Positions 16,867-23,602 of a stretch of 24,116 nucleotides of DNA are shown piece by piece (position 1 is the stretch's first letter; every line of letters starts with the position of its first letter). Made by a program: the position numbers and the translations under genes. Below the pieces are notes generated by a model. That model was not told where the DNA came from, ran no database searches, and saw only the letters and a program-made list of their open reading frames with translations. The DNA comes from a virus. Where the stretch lies: positions 1-24,116 of the IMG/VR virus record IMGVR_UViG_3300009158_000197, one strand, 5' to 3'.

Positions 16867-19800
16867 ATGGAACTATCTTCAAAAAAAATATCAGATATAT
16901 ATTGGTATCCTATTAATTTTAATTTAATGGGTAATAAAATCAATATAAAAAAAACATATTTTGTTTTTAATAATGGTTTTAAATCAAATATATATGAATT
17001 TTTAAAAGATCCAAATGATATAAAAATAAATAAAAAAACCGGAATCGTTTTGACTAATTTTTTATCAGGACAAGATATGTTTGAAGACAAAAATTCTCCT
17101 GAGATTTTAACGGATCTTTCTAAGATAGAAACTCCGTTAAAAACAACAGATTCTTTTGTTTTAACACTTTCAACATATCAAAATAAAAACATATTATATA
17201 AATCATATAATAACAGCTTTTCATATTTAGATACCATGAAAATAATATTCGATGATGATACAATTTCAATCGAATCATATAACGGAAATGTTTTAACTTA
17301 CGATAATTCTAATAATTTATTTTTTTCATCTAGAATATCACCGCCTTCAAATACACAAAAATTCAATTATTTTTTGGGTGAAGATAACATAGTATTATTT
17401 TCATATGATAGTAACTATACAAAAGCAGTAACTATAAATTCAAATAGAATATTGTCACTTACTAATGTCTCATATAATTTAAATTCTACTTTAGGAGACT
17501 CTAATATATTAAACTTTATATCATATAAAAGAAATAATTTGTTACCAGATAGCATTAAAAATAGTTATTTTTGTAGATATGAATCTAGTCCATTATTATC
17601 TCAAAAAGATTTAATACCAACCCAAGAAAGTTTAAAAGAAAATTATAAACAAAATTTTCTATCATTTTTTCCATATAAAAATCCAAAATTTAACGATGTC
17701 ACCGAAACGGTAGATTATGATTTACAAATACATGGTTTAAAAAATTATCAAACACCGGAATACAACTATTCCAGAGGTGTTGATTACATTGGCGATTATC
17801 CATCGATTAGAAGAGTATATAATAATATATTCTCTGGAACCAATCAAGAAAATGGATTGGAAAATATATATTTAGGGTTTACTACAAATACATATTTAAA
17901 AAAATTTGAAACCGATAGAAACACAGTTTTTTACTTTCCACCAACAACTCAAAGAATATCGGTACAAGATGCAGGATTGATCGAAGATGGGGCATATTAT
18001 GGAGAATTGCCTTATGTTTCAGATAGAATATATACTAGACAGATATCATACGAGGAACTAACGCCAAATGTTCCACAGCCTCCGTCTATGCCTAGATTAG
18101 ATGGAACATGGTTGTGTACATGGTTATCTGGAAATACAATGGGTCAAAAGAAGTGGATGGACAGATATTTCAATTCCGCTTATTATACAACCGATACAGC
18201 ATTAGGAGCAACTGATTTGTTGTACAACGAAAAGTTAAACCCTGATGTTGATTTTGAAGTTTGGGATCAACCATCATCTTTATTTTTTGAACCCGGTGGG
18301 CAGTATATATACTTCCGTTCTGGACAAGAAAATTCTAAAACATTTTTGACATATTTAAGTTCAGATTTTTACAATCCACTAGGATCTAAAGTATTGGACA
18401 TATCAAATTTTACCAGTTCACCATTAATAGACAACACACCATATAAAAACGATGGTTTCATAGTTGGAAACGACGATTCAAATTTTAAAGGAGAATATTT
18501 AAATTTAAATGGAAAAAATCATATAGTATTTCCTGCTAAAAATGTATTATTGGAAAAAAATCATTTAACACTTTCCTTATGGTTAAGAGTTGAAAATTGG
18601 GGTAATATAAACGGAGATCAAATAATAGGAAATTATTATGATAGTGGATTTGGATTTATAAATGAATCATCCTTAACATCACCTCTTTTTACAGTTGTTG
18701 ATTCCACATCAGGAAATATTTTCAATTTAAATTTTAAACTTTCTCATATAGATAATATATCTATTCCATATAAACCAAATAGTCAAAATAATATAATACA
18801 AAGATTGATAGATTTCGGCTATTGGGTGGTAGATTCATATAATAGAATACTAAGAAAATATAACATAGAAGGAAAAATTGAAAAAACTGTTGATGTAACA
18901 GAATTAAGCGATATAACATATATAGATCAACTAGAAATAGATTCTCAAGAAAATTTATATCTATATTGTGTAAAAGATAAAAAAGTAGTAAAACTTAATT
19001 CCGAAGGAAAATTATTATCAACTAATATACTCACAAAAGAATACAAAAGAATTGAAATAGATTTAGATGATAATCTAAAATACTCTTATGGTAATACTTC
19101 ATGTATCGATAATCAAAATAGTTTATGGGAAGTTATAGGTGGAAATTTATATAAAGATCAACAGATATATGCAAATCTAGGACCAATGCAACAAATAAGC
19201 TGTGATGCTAAAAATAATTTATGGTTGGTTCATCAAAAAGATAAAATAACAAAATTCAATATAACAGAAGACCGATTTGAATTTACAAAAAGCATAGGAA
19301 AAAATGCTTTGATAGATGATGATTGTTTTCAATATAATGGTCAGTTTAGATTTTTAAACTTTATTAAAACACCTAAAATAAGCAAAGTATGTGTGGAAAC
19401 ATCTGATAAAACAGAAGACTTGGCTATTTTGGTAGATGATTCTGATAAAATAGCATACTTAATAAATTCCGAAGGAGCATTAGTTTCTACATTAAGTTTA
19501 TATGGATTATTAACAGTAGATTTAGCAACAGTAATAGAGAATCATAATTTCAAAGCATTAGGTGATTTTAGCAGTTATCAATTTTTAAGAAAATTTGGAT
19601 CATTAGATAAAAATTTAAGTTGGAAATTTAAAATAGCAACTGCAAATGGAAAAGAAGGAAGATTATTAAAATTAACATATGATGTTAAAGATCTGCCACC
19701 GGGCTGGCATAACTTTGTTTTTAATTTTGATTCAACAAATGGTACTGCAAAATATTATATAGATACTATTTTAGTAGCTGATGAAAAATTCGATAAAGCA

Positions 19801-20247
19801 AAATATCAAATACAATACGATTACAAGTCATCCTTATTGGTAGGTGCATCAAATATAAAAAATACTACATTAAATGATTTAATTCAGGTTGAAGATGCGT
19901 ACAAACTACTTGGAGATATTGGTCAAATTTTGATGTACAACAAATCCTTAACACAGGGAGAAATTGCACAAATATATTTTGCATCACCATTATCTATTGA
20001 TAAAGGACCATTAAAATGGAATATCCCAATTGGAGAAAGAAATTACGTAGAAGAAATAAAACATTGGTTTCAAATGCAATTACCAACAAGTAAGAGCAAA
20101 TATTATAATATTAATATCCATAATTTAAAAGCAGACGATAGTGTTAAAAAATTAATAGAAGATTCTATAAGAAGCAATATTAAGAAGATTACTCCTGCGC
20201 ATACCGATTTATATAAAATAAATTGGTTCGATTCAACTAGAGAATAA
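16867..20247 (+). CDS. Large virion protein: LamG-like lectin fold apparently split by a beta-propeller (1126 aa)
   Basis: This is probably a tail-associated carbohydrate-binding or decorative protein. Residues 1-400 are a beta-rich N-terminal region containing a conserved-looking segment NIYLGFTTNTYLKKFETD and then DAGLIEDGAYYGELPY. Residues about 411-490 include GTWLCTWLSGNTMGQKKWMDRYF. A LamG/concanavalin-like fold begins about 516 (PLIDNTPYKNDGFIVGN) with the classic strand HLTLSLWLRVENWG near 565. From about 641 to 881 come NHL-like blades (LEIDSQENLYLYCVKDKKVV, ISCDAKNNLWLVHQKDKI). The lectin signature then returns: LPPGWHNFVFNFD near 944, AKYYIDTILV, and GDIGQILMYNKSLTQGEIAQIY near 1017. 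A C-terminal module (GPLKWNIPIGERNYVEEIKHWFQ, about 1047-1126) may attach it to the virion. It is the last gene of the + strand block; the ATG lies 9 bases after the previous stop. Confidence 0.72.
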   Translation: MELSSKKISDIYWYPINFNLMGNKINIKKTYFVFNNGFKSNIYEFLKDPNDIKINKKTGIVLTNFLSGQDMFEDKNSPEILTDLSKIETPLKTTDSFVLTLSTYQNKNILYKSYNNSFSYLDTMKIIFDDDTISIESYNGNVLTYDNSNNLFFSSRISPPSNTQKFNYFLGEDNIVLFSYDSNYTKAVTINSNRILSLTNVSYNLNSTLGDSNILNFISYKRNNLLPDSIKNSYFCRYESSPLLSQKDLIPTQESLKENYKQNFLSFFPYKNPKFNDVTETVDYDLQIHGLKNYQTPEYNYSRGVDYIGDYPSIRRVYNNIFSGTNQENGLENIYLGFTTNTYLKKFETDRNTVFYFPPTTQRISVQDAGLIEDGAYYGELPYVSDRIYTRQISYEELTPNVPQPPSMPRLDGTWLCTWLSGNTMGQKKWMDRYFNSAYYTTDTALGATDLLYNEKLNPDVDFEVWDQPSSLFFEPGGQYIYFRSGQENSKTFLTYLSSDFYNPLGSKVLDISNFTSSPLIDNTPYKNDGFIVGNDDSNFKGEYLNLNGKNHIVFPAKNVLLEKNHLTLSLWLRVENWGNINGDQIIGNYYDSGFGFINESSLTSPLFTVVDSTSGNIFNLNFKLSHIDNISIPYKPNSQNNIIQRLIDFGYWVVDSYNRILRKYNIEGKIEKTVDVTELSDITYIDQLEIDSQENLYLYCVKDKKVVKLNSEGKLLSTNILTKEYKRIEIDLDDNLKYSYGNTSCIDNQNSLWEVIGGNLYKDQQIYANLGPMQQISCDAKNNLWLVHQKDKITKFNITEDRFEFTKSIGKNALIDDDCFQYNGQFRFLNFIKTPKISKVCVETSDKTEDLAILVDDSDKIAYLINSEGALVSTLSLYGLLTVDLATVIENHNFKALGDFSSYQFLRKFGSLDKNLSWKFKIATANGKEGRLLKLTYDVKDLPPGWHNFVFNFDSTNGTAKYYIDTILVADEKFDKAKYQIQYDYKSSLLVGASNIKNTTLNDLIQVEDAYKLLGDIGQILMYNKSLTQGEIAQIYFASPLSIDKGPLKWNIPIGERNYVEEIKHWFQMQLPTSKSKYYNINIHNLKADDSVKKLIEDSIRSNIKKITPAHTDLYKINWFDSTRE

Positions 20248-20251
20248 ATTT

Positions 20252-20268
20252 TTAAAATTATATTTTAA
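20252..20268. terminator. All-AT inverted repeat at a convergent junction, possible weak bidirectional terminator
   Basis: TTAAAAT and ATTTTAA form a perfect 7-bp stem with a 3-base TAT loop between the convergent genes ending at 20247 and 20258. There is no GC in the stem, so a conventional rho-independent terminator is doubtful, and such repeats arise easily in AT-rich DNA. Only the position favours a function. Confidence 0.2.
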
Positions 20269-20731
20269 CCAAAGATAATAAATAATTTGCTTTATTTAAT
20301 GCGGATAAAATTTCTTCTTTGGTATTATTTAATCCAGATATAACCGAACTGATGTATGAATCAAATTCCGGTGAGTTTAATGATGAACAAATCGATCCAC
20401 ATACACCATAATATGTTTTTAGTATTGAACCATCACAATCCACATACAATTGTATATCGTCAAAATTGATATCATTTGATATATGAGGAAATTGTTTTGA
20501 TTGTTGTTTACAAGTACCAATTATTTCTTCTTGTAGATCATCAAAAGAATCGCTTAATGAACCATACAAGTTTCCTAGAATGTTATGAGCATCGTAATTT
20601 TCAGTATACCAATGACACATTTTAACAATAGATAAAGATTTATTTAAAAATAAACCAAAGGTTCTCGTTGAATCCAAAGAATTTTCTATATTATCTTGAG
20701 AAGAAATTACTGTTATGTTTACATTATTCAT
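20258..20731 (-). CDS. Dps/ferritin-like helical protein of the phage DUF5856 type
   Basis: This 157-aa protein is mostly helical, unlike its beta-rich neighbours. Its core reads KMCHWYTENYDAHNILGNLY followed by GSLSDSFDDLQEEIIGT. That gives His40-Trp41, His49, Asp64 and Glu68. The His49-Asp64-Glu68 spacing (15, then 4) matches the ferroxidase ligands of Dps, and the HW...H spacing of 9 is as I recall for phage DUF5856 proteins. It may therefore bind iron or form a four-helix bundle; DUF5856 proteins are found in T4-like phages with unknown function. The C-terminal part contains four Cys (about 74, 99, 111, 115), not typical of Dps. The gene is divergent from 20808 (76 bases apart) and convergent with the LamG gene (10 bases apart). 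The helical-bundle assignment is fairly good; iron oxidation is inference. Confidence 0.6.
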   Translation of the reverse strand: MNNVNITVISSQDNIENSLDSTRTFGLFLNKSLSIVKMCHWYTENYDAHNILGNLYGSLSDSFDDLQEEIIGTCKQQSKQFPHISNDINFDDIQLYVDCDGSILKTYYGVCGSICSSLNSPEFDSYISSVISGLNNTKEEILSALNKANYLLSLVKI

Positions 20732-20807
20732 TTAAACTAATTATAAAAATTTAAAAAATTTCAATAAAATATTTGACATTTATATTATTTTATATAAAAT
20801 ATAATAT
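20732..20807. promoter_or_regulatory. Divergent intergenic region, likely holding two promoters
   Basis: These 76 bases separate divergent starts at 20731 (-) and 20808 (+), so both genes are probably transcribed from here. Composition is almost entirely A/T. On the + strand TTGACA at 20773-20778 is a perfect -35-like hexamer. However, TATAAA at 20793 gives a 14-base spacer and TATAAT at 20800 a 21-base spacer, neither ideal. On the - strand TATAAATG (complement of 20777-20784) resembles the T4-type late element TATAAATA in seven of eight bases. No Shine-Dalgarno precedes either start. The exact promoter boxes are uncertain. Confidence 0.4.
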
Positions 20808-21224
20808 ATGAATATTGATCCAAATTACCAATACTTATCTAAAATATTTTTAGAACTTTTAAGCTTAAATCAAAACTTTAAAGCATCTTTTCAGTCTTTG
20901 GCTCCGGAAATCTATGCCGATATCGAATCAGCATCAACCAATCCCAACTGCTCATGTAGAGGTAAAGTAGAAAATTATGTAAACTCTAATAGAGAAAAGT
21001 GTGCAAAATTTTTAAATGAATCTTCTACGGAAATTAAATCTTTAATTAATTTGCATGATATCGAAAACAAATACGGATTCGTAATCTACGGTGGAAAAGT
21101 AGAAAGAGTAAAGGTTACTGAATGGAACAATTTTTCTCAAAAATTAAATAATGATAGAGCAGCATATAGACAATTTTCTCTTTTAAGAGTAGATGATGAA
21201 TATGTTGATGTTTTCTTTTTATGA
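20808..21224 (+). CDS. Conserved-looking small phage protein, function unknown (138 aa)
   Basis: I do not recognise a named family. The N-terminal half is helical (YLSKIFLELLSLNQNFKASF), followed by a short Cys-containing segment NPNCSCRGKVENYVNSN (Cys48 and Cys50) and a second helix with another Cys. The C-terminal half is beta-like (GFVIYGGKVERVKVTEW) and ends in a charged strand DDEYVDVFFL. No membrane segment or signal peptide is seen. It opens a two-gene + strand cassette inserted between minus-strand genes; its stop overlaps the next start (ATGA, 4 bases), implying translational coupling with the membrane protein. Composition and codon use look like the rest of the window. A single CxC is too little to argue for metal binding. 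Confidence 0.6.
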   Translation: MNIDPNYQYLSKIFLELLSLNQNFKASFQSLAPEIYADIESASTNPNCSCRGKVENYVNSNREKCAKFLNESSTEIKSLINLHDIENKYGFVIYGGKVERVKVTEWNNFSQKLNNDRAAYRQFSLLRVDDEYVDVFFL

Positions 21225-21508
21225 TATTTTTTGAATTTTTAACATACATAATACTAAGTTTGAGTGTTAGTTTTATGTGGAGTTTTTCAGAAATATTTGC
21301 TCCCGTTAGAAATTTGGTTGCAAGGATTCCATATATAAGAAAACCTTTGATATGTCCAGAATGTAGTAGTTTTTGGATGGGTGTATTAACCAGTTTATTT
21401 TATAATCCACTTTTTGATACATTAGGATATTATTCATATCCCTTTTGTGGATTATCGGTTCACCTGTTCGCTTGTTTTTTATACAAGATTTATTTTAAAA
21501 TTAACTAA
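21221..21508 (+). CDS. Small membrane protein, DUF1360-like
   Basis: This 95-aa protein has a hydrophobic N-terminal helix (residues about 4-24), the motif FAPVRNLVARIPYIRKPLICPECSSFWMGV (about 27-56), and one or two further hydrophobic segments (about 53-66 and 74-92). The combination 'E-x-F-A-P-V-R ... CPxCxxFWxG' is typical of DUF1360-family membrane proteins found in phages and bacteria, whose function is not established. Two Cys (CPEC) could bind metal or form a disulfide. The start overlaps the upstream stop as ATGA, so expression is probably coupled to the 138-aa gene. It converges with the 538-aa gene, leaving only 7 bases between stops. Family call is moderate to good; role unknown. 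Confidence 0.68.
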   Translation: MIFFEFLTYIILSLSVSFMWSFSEIFAPVRNLVARIPYIRKPLICPECSSFWMGVLTSLFYNPLFDTLGYYSYPFCGLSVHLFACFLYKIYFKIN

Positions 21509-21515
21509 AAATTTA

Positions 21516-23132
21516 TCAACAAATATCTGCGCAACTAAAAGTAGCATAGTCTGGTGGGGGGCGATCCAAATACACATTCACATTTGAACCCATGTATAAT
21601 GCACCACCGCTCAAAGTCCCTGTTGCGTAAAGACCACCACTACCCTCCTGTACATGTATATCAAAATTATCTGGCTGTGTAAGATGAGCGGGGTATTTTA
21701 TCCACAGTGTAGCACCATTTGATATGAAGATGTTGCCGTTTACTGTTACGCTTTCACAAATTGCAACTTTACCCGTTATAACCCAATTACCACTAGTACG
21801 GATGCAACCAGTTTTTGAAGTATCATTTATAAATATAAGAATATTAATAGCCTTATTAGGAATTTCAAGAGTTAATATCTCCGTATTTTCAGTAAAAGCG
21901 TCACCTTTAATATTAAAGGTGACAGATGCTGTATTATTGTTAATATAAAAGTTACCTGTTAAACTTGCACCATTTATATCATCAGAAGAAACACCTATAA
22001 TATTATAAGGCACGTTCGTATAATTAGCTACATTTGTAGTATTTAATGTAATCGTCACAGATTGATTTTCATTAACCACATAATATTTTAAATTATTAAT
22101 AGTTTGAACTGATGCATTTGTACTTAATGAATAAGTAGGATTATTATCTAATATGTTAACTGACACAGAAGCTTTTCCATTATCAAGAGAAAGAGTTAAT
22201 ATTTCTGTATATTCATTAAGAGTGTCACTTTTAATATTAAAAGTGACAGATGCTGTATTATTGTTAATATAAAAGTTACCCTTTAAACTTGCACCATTTA
22301 TATCGTCAGAAGAAACACCAGTAACAGTATAAGGCACGTTAATAAAATTAGGTATATTTATAGTATTTAATGTAATTGTCACTGACCCTCCTTCGGTTAC
22401 AGAAGGAGTAGATTTCATTAATGAATAATCAGATGGAAGTCTATTATAAATATGCATTGCAGGTGATTGAGAAAAATAATTATTAAATCTATCATAATAT
22501 TCTATATAAAAATATATATCCTCACTAGTATATTTTTCTAATGCTGCGAGAGTAATTTGTGCTGTATTATTAATAATAGTAAATTCTCCTGTTTCCTGTG
22601 TTATCGATCCAACATTTTTAATATCACCATATTTCACAGCCCATTTACACAAATACCCATCAGGTATAGCAGACCTGACACCATTAGAATCATTATTAGA
22701 TGTTATATAAACATTTAAACTATCTCCTGTATACATAGAAACATCACTATATTCAAAATTAATGCATGTACTTCTATCATATATTAAAGAAAGACTTTCA
22801 CCAGCACAAGTAACTGTAAATATCGCGTCACTAAAGTTGCTTTGTCTACATCGTTCACTCCTTAATAAGATTAATGATATAGATGCGGTATTGTTTATAA
22901 CTGTAAATTGTCCATTAAGAGAAGATGAAAATGAACCAAATTTAACACCGGAAATATATAATCCCGTAATACTATATGGAAATACTGTACCATCGGATTG
23001 ATTCGTTGTTGTTAAAGTAAATGTGATAGTTTCACCAGGAAAAACACGATTTTTTGAACTAGTTAAAATAATAGATCTAGGAGTTGATCCAGAGATTTGT
23101 GTTTTTAATTGTTTTCTTACATTAAATGACAT
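21516..23132 (-). CDS. Calx-beta-like repeat adhesin with distinct C-terminal tip (538 aa)
   Basis: This is probably a fibre or receptor-binding protein. After a short N-terminus (NVRKQLKTQISGSTPRS) come four beta-sandwich repeats of roughly 105 residues. Repeats 3 and 4 are near-identical around VTEGGSVTITLNT...VPYTVTGVSSDDINGASLKGNF...NNTASVTFNIKSD; repeats 1 and 2 are diverged but keep the 'GEF/GQFT-x-INNTA-x-I-x-L' core. This resembles Calx-beta domains. The final about 95 residues (from about 443, SKTGCIRTSGNWVITG) differ. They look beta-solenoid-like (VTVNGNIFISNGATLWIKYP, GGLYATGTLSGGALYMGSNV) and are encoded by clearly more GC-rich DNA. The gene follows the tail-fibre assembly chaperone gene by 7 bases on the same strand, supporting a fibre role. 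There is no Shine-Dalgarno at the start. The exact receptor is unknown. Confidence 0.68.
   Translation of the reverse strand: MSFNVRKQLKTQISGSTPRSIILTSSKNRVFPGETITFTLTTTNQSDGTVFPYSITGLYISGVKFGSFSSSLNGQFTVINNTASISLILLRSERCRQSNFSDAIFTVTCAGESLSLIYDRSTCINFEYSDVSMYTGDSLNVYITSNNDSNGVRSAIPDGYLCKWAVKYGDIKNVGSITQETGEFTIINNTAQITLAALEKYTSEDIYFYIEYYDRFNNYFSQSPAMHIYNRLPSDYSLMKSTPSVTEGGSVTITLNTINIPNFINVPYTVTGVSSDDINGASLKGNFYINNNTASVTFNIKSDTLNEYTEILTLSLDNGKASVSVNILDNNPTYSLSTNASVQTINNLKYYVVNENQSVTITLNTTNVANYTNVPYNIIGVSSDDINGASLTGNFYINNNTASVTFNIKGDAFTENTEILTLEIPNKAINILIFINDTSKTGCIRTSGNWVITGKVAICESVTVNGNIFISNGATLWIKYPAHLTQPDNFDIHVQEGSGGLYATGTLSGGALYMGSNVNVYLDRPPPDYATFSCADIC
21900..21923. repeat. 24-bp perfect palindrome in the adhesin gene
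   Basis: The sequence equals its own reverse complement across 24 bases, centred on AATATT. It codes for VTFNIKGD in repeat 4. There is no loop, so it is a dyad rather than a classic hairpin. Confidence 0.85.
21901..22016 (-). repeat. Direct repeat copy 2 within the adhesin (116 bp)
   Basis: This copy pairs with 22225-22340 at an offset of exactly 324 bases (108 codons). By eye there are 9 mismatches in 116 positions, about 92% identity. Such similarity at synonymous sites points to a recent duplication or gene conversion between repeats 3 and 4 of the adhesin. Confidence 0.85.
22223..22248. repeat. 26-bp perfect palindrome in the adhesin gene
   Basis: Homologous to the palindrome at 21900-21923 but different at two positions that pair with each other, so perfect symmetry is kept. 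It codes for VTFNIKSD in repeat 3. Confidence 0.85.
22225..22340 (-). repeat. Direct repeat copy 1 within the adhesin (116 bp)
   Basis: Partner of 21901-22016, encoding the equivalent part of adhesin repeat 3. Homologous recombination between the copies would remove or add exactly one 108-residue domain in frame. Confidence 0.85.
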
Positions 23133-23139
23133 ATTATGA

Positions 23140-23598
23140 TTATAATAATGGAAACGTTACGATAAAAGGATCTTCTACAATACTAGGTAAATCTCGTAAT
23201 TCTTGTCTATATGTTTTAATTTTTTGTTTTTTTTCTTCGGTATAGGTTTCCCATTTATCTATTAAAACAAGTATATCAGATTCTTTTAATAAATTGTTTC
23301 TATTTTCTCTAATAATTTGCCATTGTACATTAATTTGTTTTTGTATTTCTAATTGAATTTCTTCTTCTGTTTTATCTCTGGTTATAATAGTTTGAACCAC
23401 TTTATCATCAAAAATTTCTAAACAAGAATTACAAAAAATTTCTTTATTTTCTGATATCGTTTCTACTGGAATCCAATTGTATTTTTTTAATATATTATCA
23501 TTCAACGTATTAAAATTAGATATGTTATTCCAATTTGTAGGCAATGTTCTAGGGTGAATTTTAATTTCTCCATTTTCTATTAAACAATATTTTTTCAT
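23140..23598 (-). CDS. Phage tail-fibre assembly chaperone (Phage_tail_APC-like)
   Basis: This 152-aa protein probably assists folding, trimerisation or attachment of the adjacent fibre. The C-terminal half has the family signature: a helix WQIIRENRNNLLKESDILVL, then DKWETYTEEKKQKIKTYRQELRDLP. This matches the 'W..lR..RN.lL..sD........t.e....w..YRqaLRdLP' pattern of tail-fibre assembly proteins (Phage_tail_APC / gp38-assembly-like). A charged coiled-coil segment (TEEEIQLEIQKQINVQW, about 90-107) precedes it, and the N-terminus (MKKYCLIENGEIKIHPRTLP) resembles the usual 'ENGxVxxxPRxLP' opening. The gene lies 4 bases downstream of the fibre stop and 7 bases upstream of the 538-aa adhesin, so it could serve either or both. 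The start ATG has no Shine-Dalgarno. Confidence 0.82.
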   Translation of the reverse strand: MKKYCLIENGEIKIHPRTLPTNWNNISNFNTLNDNILKKYNWIPVETISENKEIFCNSCLEIFDDKVVQTIITRDKTEEEIQLEIQKQINVQWQIIRENRNNLLKESDILVLIDKWETYTEEKKQKIKTYRQELRDLPSIVEDPFIVTFPLL

Positions 23599-23602
23599 AA
23601 TT

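Noticed and set aside
20773-20805. A confident sigma70-type promoter from the TTGACA hexamer
   Set aside because: The available -10-like hexamers give 14- or 21-base spacers, so only a general promoter-bearing region is reported.
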